Shown in pieces: positions 1 to 10,462 of a stretch of DNA of 60,000 nucleotides; the stretch's first letter is position 1, and the number at the start of each line of letters is the position of its first letter. Made by a program: the position numbers and the translations under genes. Where the stretch lies: NCBI GenBank assembly GCA_950295325.1, contig OX485807.1, forward strand, positions 12,553,001 to 12,613,000. Direction: 5' to 3'. Origin of the DNA: Polytrichum commune. Taxonomy: Eukaryota; Streptophyta; Polytrichopsida; Polytrichales; Polytrichaceae. A model generated the notes under the pieces. That model was not told the origin of the DNA, did no database searches, and saw only the letters and a list, made by a program, of their open reading frames with translations.

Positions 1-3000
1 GAGGCTTTGCACCATTAACAAAGAAAGCAGCTACTTCTGATGATGCTCCAACACTGGACAAGCCTAAGCTGTTTTGGTATAGTCTTTCTTCACACTTTCC
101 TACCTGTTAGTAAAACAACCATATGGTGTATGTTACTAAGGGTATAGGTTTGACCACACCAAGTGTTAAGGGCCTCACACGAATTGAGGATTACCACTCT
201 TAGACCGCTCTTTACCTTTTTCTTTCAACCAGATCCGGGAAGCCTTTGAACCTGTACTTAATGGGTTCTCAATTGGTGAGCATGTGCATATCATGCTGTA
301 GAAATTTAGAGTTATGGGTTTTTGTGACAGCACAAATTTGGGATGCTCCATTAGTACAGAGTGTGACTGATGATGAGCCTGATTTCTGGGTCTTGGGTAC
401 TAGAAGTATTGGAGAAGGGAGCTGCAAGGAAGTAGAAACAACAAAAGATATGCTGGACAGTAACAAGTGCTGCTTGCTCGATTGTGGGTCTGAATTCTTT
501 ATATGGATGGGCCGCAATACATCTCTTGATGCAAGAAAGATTGCTATCACGACTGCAGAAGTAAGTTATCTCTATCTAGAAGTTGAAATTTGTCCAGCCC
601 TTGAGATTATCTGAGCGCCAATAGTGTTCACGATAAATTAAGAACCCGGATTTGTTATCCTTAACTCAATGAAACTTTGTGCTGGTAGTTGGTCTCCTAT
701 GATTTTCCGCTGGTTCTTTTGCACACGAAATCAACAATTTTTTTGCCACTTGTGAGGCTTGCTCGGAGGTCATGCTTGAATTTGAATGAAGAGCAACCTA
801 TTTGGTCATTGTTAGGTAAACTCATTTTAGGGCCCCTTGGCATGCCAAAACGACTTTGGTCTTCAATCTACCGAAACAGAATGTTCTTCATGCTAACGTA
901 TACATTACCTCCAAGCATGCACCGAAAATGCACCAAATATGGAAGGTTTTGTATGCAAAACAACCAACTCGTGACCAGAGTTCATGTTGAGTTAGAGGAT
1001 AACTCTACTTTATGGTGGAAACGTGCTTATGAAAGAGCTGGATAGGTGTCTTTACCTGGTTAAGATATATTGGTGGTAGATTGTTAATTCATGTCCCATT
1101 CTAGCCTTGAATGGATCTAATGCATGGATCACTATGTATGTATTAAGGTTATAATTGGTCAAGAATCTTAGGCATTTGGTGGATGCTCAGGCAGCACCAA
1201 GATGCCTAATGTAGTGATTTTTTCCCTGTCAAGAGTTGTAGTATGTATTACAATGCTCTTATTTGATGCCGTTCCACATCAACATGCAGGAATTTATCAG
1301 CAATCAAAACAGGCCAAAGTACTTACAGGTCACAAGAGTTATTGAGGGCTTTGAGACGTTAGAGTTCCGATCATACTTTGACAAGTGGCCATTAAACGGA
1401 CAAAATAACGTCTCCGAGGAAGGAAGAGGGAAAGTTGCAGGTATGTGGGAGGTCAAGGATCAGATTGAATCAGATTCTTATTGTTTCTTGAAACTCCAAC
1501 CCTGGATTTTTATTTATTTGTTAATGCCTTACAGTTTCCATGAGTGAACCCAGGGTAGACTTGTGAACAACATCTGAGTTTTTCAGCCCCGATATTCCTC
1601 TTGAACAATGTGGCGCTGAGAGGCATTTTTGTCTTGTAACAAGCCCACAACTATAATGGTGGAGCTAACAGGCGTCCGGATATGGCAGCAATGTTGAAGC
1701 AGCAAGGACTAAATACGAAGGGAATTCTCAAAGGTCCAGCCACCAAAGAAGAAGTCCCACCACTACCTGCTCCTAATGGCAAGCTTGAGGTCTTTACTCT
1801 GACACCCTTGGTTTCCTTAAATGATTTCAATTTCACACTAGTATACTTTACAATCTGATGACCCATAAGATCTATGGGTCACTGTTATGTTGCATTGGCA
1901 GTAATTTCTTGATGACACATTGGTTGTTTTAGGTGTGGAGGGTTGAGGGCCATGTAAAGAAGGAGGTCCCTAGTGAAGATCTTGGGAAGTTTTATGACAG
2001 CAGTTGCTACATTGTCCTATACTCTTACCGTGGGAATTCAGACCGTGGAGAGGAATACCTACTGTGCAACTGGCTTGGTCGACACACCCCACTGGTAAGC
2101 TAGTAACTGTAATGTGGTAATATGGTCATCACCATATAAGAATAATTTTAGTTATACATTAGAGTTATCCTACAATACAACACGACTTTTGGTTGGGAGT
2201 TGGTTGTTTTGCATAGGCGATCTTCCATGTTCGGTAAGTTTTTGGTGCATGCTTGGTGCTAGTGAGGAGGTTTGAAGAAGTCTGTATTGGTCCATTGAGG
2301 ATCAGACTCATTTTGCTATAGATTGGTGTTCGTTCAAATCCAAACACTTCCTCTTAGCATGCACCACGAGTGGAAATAAATTATTGATATTTTTTGCAAA
2401 ACAACCAATAAAAAATTAGAGGGATAACTCTACTGGGTCGGAAATCCTTCAGTACCATTTAGATTTGCTGCTTTTGTTACGAGTCCTTGGGGAATTCGCT
2501 CAGAATTAGCAACAAACTTCTAGAAGCATTTTCCTGAAAATTTACATTTTCAGATATGTAATTTTGTCTTTAGTTGATGTTGCTAAGCTGCAATGTCCAT
2601 CATCAGGAGGAGAAGGAAGCAGCACAAAGCATCATCAATGATATGTCTTTAGCACTCAAAGGACGTGCGGTTCAGGTTGTCTGTTTTCTCTGCAATTGCC
2701 TTTCTTTGACTTCTTGGCTTTTGTTTTTCTTCATGTTAGCAATTTACCCAAGATGCACTGAGGATAAACTTCGCTTGAAATCTTCTTTTTTTAGTGACAT
2801 CGGATTGGTTTTTAAATAATTTTGCTATCCTGCATCCACTGCTGCCTCAAAACCATTAGCCACAAATTACTGAAGAAATATGGAATTTTTCACATTGGCA
2901 CTGAAATGAGCTGTGTGTGTGTTCATGACAGGTTTATATTTCCCAGGGGAAGGAACCCCCCCAGTTTTTGGCATTGTTCAAATGCATGTGCATCTTGAAG

Positions 3001-6000
3001 GTATGTCTTGAATTCTTGACTCTCTAGAGTAGAGTCTACACTCAGTTCTGCAACTATTTTGAAGGGTGTATCTCTTAACTCTGGAAATACTAGGATGTTA
3101 TTCCCACATAATTCTCATTCATGCAATTATCTTTTGTAGATATAAATTGACAATTTCTGCTTGAACTTGCCCAGGATAGCGCAAGTCAAGGCCACAAGGA
3201 GAATACGATATTGTTGGTGCGAATTCGAGGTGCTGCCCCTCATGTTGCTCAAGCTATGCAAGTTGAGCCTGTAAGTCTTCATCTACGCTTGCATAGTGCT
3301 CTCTATTTGCACAAAAAGTATGCCAGATGTCAATTAATTCTCCTGCACATACTGCAGTACTATTATGTTACATGGTGTTGAAACCCTTGTATATTTATAT
3401 TATATTGATTTGTGGGGCTTCATATTTATCATATGCATATCCTTCTTGAGATATAAGATCATGACCATTATGAGATGATGCCACGCTCAAGTATTGGCTT
3501 ATCATATATAAGGCAATGCTTTTATCAAGCACCATTGATTACTACAAACTGGTTAGAGAATATCATCACTTACTGATTTGGCTTTCATTGGCAGTTGTCA
3601 GCATCACTTAATTCCTCCGACTGTTTCCTGCTTCAAACCAATGCAAAGTTTTATGCTTGGTCTGGCAATCTTAGTAGTGTTGAGAATCAGAAGGTGGCAT
3701 TACGAGTGGCAGAGTTTTTAAAGGTGGGACGTTCTGGAACAATGTTACCTCAATACTATGTGGATTACACTATCAATTGCCAGTCACAGCTGTTTTTCAC
3801 TTGAACCAATTAATGTCTTGATTTCCTATGTTGATACCTACATAGAGTGGTATATGGCAAGGCTTGTGGTCAAGATTGTACACTAGAAAGATAAATGTCA
3901 TGATGAGACTGGATTATGTACTATGGCCACCATTTTAGAATCAACAGTAAACACAATTAGGAGGGCGTATACTCATTTTTGGCCTCTTTTGCAACTCAGC
4001 TCGGATTCTGAAACCTGATTTTTCTTTAAAATCTTGCTGATTCGCAATTGCTAACTGCATAAGATGATTCCTGAGCTGCTCCAACATTGGAAACACGTGC
4101 CCACAATAGAGCCACATACCTTAGTGAGCATAGTTGGTTAGTTGAGTATTGCCTTCAAACTGAGAAATATAAATTCCATGCACTCTATTGAAATCACTTT
4201 GTATTTGTGGGTTCAGCCTGGCATTTTGGCAAGGCCAGTGAAAGAAGGTCTAGAGCCTCCAATTTTTTGGAGCTCTCTTGGTGGTAAGCGAAAGTATCCA
4301 AGTCAGCGGGAGCCAAAAGATGCACCAAAGGATCCTAGGTTGTATGCTTGCAGTCTGATGAAAGGTTCGTCACAAACATTTTCATTTATACATGATGTTG
4401 TGTAAGAAATGTAACAAACTTCTCCTGAAGCATTACTTCGACTCACTTTTGCACTGTGGAATAGTAATGAATTTCATCAATAGGCAGGTCTCAGCTGTGG
4501 ATAGCTACAAAAACTTGGAAATCATAAGCTGAGGACTTTATCTTTTTTTTTTCAGTCAGCTAATTTCATTCATATTATCCTTGTCTTATTGGCATGTTCC
4601 TTGATGACCTTGGATCTTCATCACGCAGGAAATTTGAAGGTAAATGTCGACATTTCTTCATTTCTTCTATATACCAGATCTTGTAAAAATCATGAAATAT
4701 TTACCCACTCTTGTTAGGTCGATATTGTGGTTTGGACAAATTAAAGTCTTCTGAAAGGATCTGACAATTCACTCAAAACTGGTTTTGCAGGTGTTAGAGG
4801 TTCATAACTTCACGCAAGATGACTTGCTTAGTGATGATGTAATGATATTGGACTTCCACAATGTAATCTACGTATGGGTTGGTCAGCACACAAGCCCTGA
4901 TAACAAGGGCCATACCTTAGATATTGCCAAGGTATTATTAATTCCTTGAACTTAAGTTGTTATATATAACTTTTTGTATTGAATGGATGGTCTGTAACTC
5001 AAAAGATTAGTGGGTTATAAAATGAATAGATACTTGAAAGGGTTTATACAGTCGAGTGCCTTCCATAGACAGGTGAGCAAGCGATTGTGTAGTTTTTAGT
5101 CGCATTAAATTGGTACTGCAGTGACTTGAGAGAATATTTATTTGTCAATCATTTGCCAACAATTATTTTCAGAACTACATAGAGCGAGCAGCAGGCTTTG
5201 AAGGAATATCACTAGAAACTCCTGTCTTCATTGTTCCTGAAGGGCATGAGCCAGTTTTCTTCACCGCATTTTTCTCCTGGGATCCAAGCAAGGTCAATGT
5301 AAGTGTACATCCTTTTGCTTGGTTTCTCTTTAAATTGCAAGTGACCCTCTACTGGTATTTTGAACATGTAATTGGAATGGTGATTGGTCGCACTTTCTAA
5401 CTAAGGAAACAATACCCAAGTTGATCCAACTGCCAGCATTGTGTGCAGAGTGAAAGTGCCTACATACCTTAGGTGGGTCTGCAGGTCGGTGCTCTTATGC
5501 CTGTTTTAACACTCTCTGGATGGTTGTCAGGTTAATGGCGACTCATATGCAAGAAAGGTTGCAGGACTTCAAGGGCGACCTGTTCCACAAGAGGTAGTGT
5601 ATTAGCCACTTTGGATGACTCCTATGATTTGTTTGAATGAGGGAACAATAAGAGGTGCTTACCATTTAACTAAGATAATGATATTACTACATTATGAGGA
5701 AATAAATGAGCTACAATTAGTATGAGGAAATTGGTTATGGCCTAAAATTGGATTTGTTCATCATCTTAGTATCCTGCCAGGAGTGTCCGTTTTGGCACTA
5801 ACAATGTTCTTCATTGACTATATTCCACATAAAGAATGCAATTGAAGTTAATACAAATCTGCAATTGCAGGTGACCAAGAGACGTCTTACTCCGAGTGCT
5901 TCGGCTGGATCCAAAGATGTGTCGACGCAAAGGGCAGCAGCTATGGCCGCCCTTTCATCGCAGTTGACATCTGAAGGAATGCTGCCTAAGGCTGCTCAAG

Positions 6001-7471
6001 GTCTACTTCAACGTCAAAACTCCTCGTCAGCTCCAGTTAGTCCCAGATTTCAGCGTCCTCATGCGGCAAACACAACTGCGAGTTCTCAAAGAGCTGCAGC
6101 CATGGCTGCCCTTTCCTCTGTTCTCACCGGGACAAAACCAGGGCCCCCTGTTTCAAATCTTGGTGAGTCTGATAAACTGAGACTTCTTGGTGGTGCATGT
6201 TTTTGGTTTTTCACCCAGTTACGCTTTGCATAAAGCGTTTGTTGGTAGACATAGAATATTTTGCAAGGTGCAAGTAATAGTTGTTGTTGTGTTGGGAGCA
6301 TGGAGAGCGCTACGATCTTAGCTTTGTCTTCTCACCAGTCCTATTATAAATATCAGCTCAAACTACCAGATTTCTCAAATTTCACTGTTCATATGAGCAT
6401 CGTGACATGCTTGTGGAACTGTAGAGTTATCCTCAAGGAAGTCCCTCGAGGAAGATTTGTACCTCTGTGCAGGACTTCTTTTTCGAGCACTTGTTGGAGT
6501 CTTGTGTTGGAGCCTACCTTTAAACATGGGTGAAAGTCCTTGGCCTCTGTCAATCCAAAGAACTAAGAACTTTAGGATCTGAAATAGGGTTTAATCCATG
6601 GGGTATTGCAAGATGCCTGGCCTGCGAATCCAAGTATAAAAAAGGTAGAACTTATGTTTGTATCACCTGGGCTGACTCTTTTAGCATGTTAATGAGCCTT
6701 AAAAAACCTTCTCTGGCTTTATAGACAAGCTCTTAAACTCTTCTTTTGGCCAACTCACTGTGAGTTTGACCTGGGTATCCCTAATGTTCATCAGCTTCTA
6801 AATTGTGTTCCTTGCAGAAGGACTGAGTGACTGGGTCGCTGGACTGTCACCGTTCGGCAAAGCAGATGGAGCAGGAGAGACAGAGTCAACTAGCTCAAAA
6901 TCTGAAGATGGAGGCGATGAAAAGGAAGAAATTTCAGAATTTTACAGCTATGACCGCCTGAAAGCCTCATCCACAGATCCTGCACCAAAAATCAACTTGA
7001 AGAGACGAGAGGTATGAGGATTTGATGATATACTTGTAGAAAAGTCATCTTTGATAAGAGTTTCTAAAGAGGAAGAGGAATTGAAGTCATATATGAAAAC
7101 AGTGACTAGTAGTATATAGTATGCATACATGTCTAGGTCATTTATACGTGCTCAAATTATCCTATATATTTTTATGCTCCTAGTGGATAAATCAAATAGA
7201 AAAATGGGCTGAGTTTTGATAGGGTCTACTTTGGCATTTTTAGTTTTATCTATTTGCAGACTTCACTTCTACATCTGCATAAATCTACAATGTGTAGGCT
7301 TTCAGATTATGGACTATTATTGTTATCTTTTGACAATGTTTTATTTGGTAATTGCAGGCTTACTTGTCCCCAGAAGATTTCCAGAAGTTATTTGGTGTGT
7401 CCAAAAGTCAGTTCTATGAGATGCCCAAGTGGAAACAGGACCAGCGGAAGCGAACTCTTGCACTCTTTTAG
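1..7471 (+). CDS. Villin (actin-bundling protein), 5' end outside window
   Basis: Villins bind, bundle, cap and sever actin filaments through six gelsolin repeats and a C-terminal headpiece. Exons read by eye: <1-76, 407-560, 1290-1440, 1665-1789, 1933-2094, 2607-2675, 2932-3000, 3175-3270, 3595-3723, 4217-4364, 4631-4641, 4791-4931, 5173-5298, 5531-5593, 5871-6162, 6818-7011, 7358-7471. Phases agree throughout and give about 705 residues ending at TAG. Gelsolin-type blocks are visible, such as CCLLDCGSEFFIWMGRNTSL, VIEGFETLEFRSYFDKWP and SCYIVLYSYRG. Exon 15 is the linker, with QRAAAMAALSS occurring twice. Exon 17 is the headpiece (AYLSPEDFQKLFG, then MPKWKQDQRKR, ending LALF). Plant villins are about 900-1000 residues, so roughly the first 250, gelsolin repeat 1 and part of 2, lie upstream. 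Exon 11 is only 11 nt. The weakest splice calls are the 407 and 1665 acceptors. Confidence 0.93.
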
Positions 7472-9354
7472 ATTCACATACATTCCCAACTTCACTCCGC
7501 GTGAAGGGCGGAGGTATATTATTATCTATTTAAACACTCAATAAATCTGAGGCCCTGGGCCTTAGTTGGGCCATTAACTAGCAGATGGTAGGGATAACAT
7601 AAGTACGCCTGTGCCTTCATCTTAATTCTCTTGTTAGTTAACATGCCTTCACCAACTTTTTTTCATCCTATGCTGCCTGTACTGCCCAGGTGTATCCTCT
7701 GGCCCACCCACTTTCGTGTGGGCATGAAGCACTTTAAAATTGAGTGAGTGCAATTTAAATTATTTGTATAGTTGCTTGTGAGTTAGTTCCTCTAATCCTA
7801 GTTGTCAGGGATTCAAGAGGCTCTGAAATCAGTTCGACCTGGAGGGTTGCTCCTGAATCTATTATGGTAGAGGCTGTGAAACAAACATGCTGCTTGGTCT
7901 TAAATTAAAGTGGGTTTGTAAATTAGTGTAGGTAAAGGGCAAAGATTTGCCAGTAGTCTTGACAAGGAACTTGTAGCTAGTAGTTGCATCATGCTGGTCA
8001 TTGAAAAAGCGGTTGGACCATCTCGGTTCTACATATTGAAACTTTTTTGTAAATCTATGTGAGTCAATACGGAAGCAGCCTGGAATTTGAAATTATGGTG
8101 AGTTCAGGTACTTGAGTGCTCAACTGCAAAGGAGCTCTGTCTTGAATCTATATTCAAACATGCTGTGATTTAGGGAGTGGTCAGGTCAAGCTATTTTTCG
8201 GACGTTTCTCTTCATTGGTTACACTATCACATGCTATTAATGACCATATTATGACTTGATAACTATGTCCGGTAATGAGCATGCGTTGCCTTGTCATCTG
8301 CTGGAGCAGGCACATAGTACCTATCTTGTTGCTATCATGTGTTACCTTTGGCGAGTGAACTGTGTTATCATGCTCATGCTTTTGTCTTTGTGGATCCTAA
8401 GAAATTGCTTGTTTGTCATGATCTTGGTTTCGATCTAACTTCAAAACCTTACAAGGCAGGTTAATGTAGATTCTGAAGTAAGTTACTCAAGTGTGATCAA
8501 GCCAAATTGGAACCAACTTTGGGACAAAGTGCCACCGACCTTCATCTCATATTCTTTTCCTAAACCTGCAAAGTTTAACGCTTTGGTCCAAGCCTTGCTC
8601 ATATAGTGTTTGGACTTTGGGTTGAGCATCATCACCAAATGTAAGATTATGATCTATGTAACCATTTGAGTTGGTAATGAGCAGTCCTGGAAATGAAGTG
8701 CTTCATCTAGTCATGAATTGAATGACTTTGATAAAAGCTCACTTAAAACAATTTTGACATTGATTTTGTGTTTCTGTTGCATTGAATTAGTGCCAAACAT
8801 TTATCAGTTGCATGTGGACTTTCAGCACATTTGTGGTTGAACACGAAGAAGAGAGGTCCTTATTGAAATGAAATGAAATTGATTGTTAAGTCCAGGAAAC
8901 CAAAAAGGCTATTGGGACTGAAATTTTGATTCATTCAATCACAAATGAATGTTTACTTTGCTTTTGTGATGACTTGGATCCAATTTTGTTTTTTAATGCT
9001 TTCTCCCTTATTAAATCTACCATTTTCCCCTTTTGCCAAATATAAAGGATACTGCTACAAAGTACATCAGAAAACTACATTGATATGGTATTTAAATTGG
9101 TGCGCCATGTTAATTAAGGTGGTATTTGTGACTTGTCATGCAACACCAATTTTCATATTACACCCTCTCTAGGTGGCACCCAATGATTGCAAGACCATTA
9201 ATATGGGTTGATGATGAATAGAGTGGACCATGCTAGATAAAATATTTAGTGTATTGCATAAATGGTGTTTCTTTTGTCTATTCACCAAATGTGTGATATT
9301 AAGTTTCAATAGGGATTGAACAAACATGATGAAGGTCAAGTATGATACATAAAA
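7472..9354. other. Villin 3' flank and intergenic DNA
   Basis: This stretch holds the villin 3' untranslated region and spacer. I see no coding exon, RNA gene or clear repeat. The short open frames at 8256-8438 and 8945-9172 resemble no family and lack neighbouring splice sites that would extend them. Confidence 0.5.
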
Positions 9355-9740
9355 CACTAATAGGACATATAGTATGGTCGGCCACCACTGCGGTTCCAAA
9401 ATGTGTTAAGATGAAGGCAACGTGGAACCTAGTTTGTTGCAAAAGTTGGTGACACGTCAACCTATGTGAGTGAACCCCCGTTAAACCATTGTGAGCAAAA
9501 TTTGATTGTTGTGTCCAAAACCAAAGCATCTCTTGGTGTAGATCTCGTAACAATCAATCCACCAATGAGCCAAAATGGATCTAAATGGAATGGAAAGAAG
9601 AGGTAATCGATATCTCTACCACGTCATTGCTGCCACAATTTAAAGAAAACATGCACTATTTGCAAATCAAGATCAAAAACAATTCCCATTAGCTTATGAG
9701 ACCTCTTAAGCTTTATGAGACACAAAGCTTGCATACACAT
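9355..9740 (+). pseudogene. Decayed upstream copy of the acyltransferase promoter and first exon (copy 1)
   Basis: This block aligns by eye with 10235-10600, the promoter and start of the acyltransferase gene, in the same orientation. Shared stretches include the GCGGTTCC block, the GGTGACACGTCA block, GATCT before the CAATCAATCC leader, and the coding start. An ATG at about 9585 opens a frame beginning MEWKEEVIDIS (the gene has MEAKEEVVDLS). It continues LLPQFKENM against VFPQFRENM and stops at TAG near 9690, after about 35 codons. Further on, the GACCTCT...AAGCTTT...GAGACACAAAGCT order of the real exon is still visible. It is a broken tandem duplicate and not a working exon, although it could still be transcribed or act as an upstream promoter. 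Confidence 0.75.
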
Positions 9741-9769
9741 CAAGTTATAGAAAGACATATATTAGGTTG

Positions 9770-10010
9770 ATTGGTCACATGAGGTGGAACATGACATGTC
9801 ACAAGAATCAGTGGCACATCACCCCCTAACTTTATGAAGCCCCCATTAAAACCCTTGCAAACACAATTCGATTGCGGCATCTGAAAGTAATGTGCTGGAG
9901 GGTTTAGATCATCAACAAGAACTAAACCGATATTTCCAAGATGCGCTATGCAATTCAAAATGAAGAGACCCATCTGCAATGGCAATGACCTCTTTTTTGA
10001 ACATGGTTGT
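9770..10010 (+). pseudogene. Decayed upstream copy of the acyltransferase promoter and first exon (copy 2)
   Basis: A second, more degraded copy lies in the same orientation between copy 1 and the real gene. It keeps AGTGGCACATCA (gene: GGTGACACGTCA), the ...AAACCCTTGCAAACAC... block, GGGTTTAGATC, and the exon-internal GCGCTATGCAATTCA followed by AATGAAGAGACCC and CAATGACCTCTTTTTTGA. The part carrying the start codon is deleted, so no frame is preserved. With copy 1 and the real gene it makes a three-member tandem array with spacing of roughly 0.4-0.5 kb. Confidence 0.65.
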
Positions 10011-10252
10011 AGGTTACCCAATGTATATTAATTGTTCCTTACATCCCATAATAATCCTATTGAAATCCACTGACGTGGAGGATGAAACCATGACGTGTTG
10101 GATAAAGTACTCGCAACGTACAATTATGTCAGGTAATGGACATTAGAGTCGCACCATTACCGGATGTCATTTAGAATCCACATGGCTCGCTATGTAGATT
10201 TGATTATATGTATCCGGTGCCAAGTAATGCAAGGACACATAGGACGTCTGGC

Positions 10253-10330
10253 CACGTCAGCGGTTCCAGAATGTGCCGAGGTGGAGGCGCGTGGAAGCTG
10301 ACGTGCGACCCGCGTCGGTGACACGTCAGC
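10253..10330. promoter_or_regulatory. Three perfect CACGTCAGC boxes upstream of the acyltransferase start
   Basis: The nonamer CACGTCAGC occurs at 10253-10261 (+), 10297-10305 (- strand, read GCTGACGTG on +) and 10322-10330 (+), about 130-210 bp upstream of the ATG. A further TGACGTGG lies near 10072. ACGT cores of this kind are typical targets of plant bZIP factors, and TGACGTG resembles the unfolded-protein-response element used by bZIP17/28/60. Binding and the ER-stress link are inference. In decayed copy 1 only the third box survives, as CACGTCAAC. Confidence 0.55.
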
Positions 10331-10462
10331 CCTAAGTCTACGAAGGCCCCTTAAACCCTTGTGAGCACTCCTTGATTGCTGTGTCCGAAACCAGAGCTGT
10401 CGAGGGGTTTAGATCTTGTTAGGAACGGACAAACAATCAATCCATCAATCCATCAATAAAAA

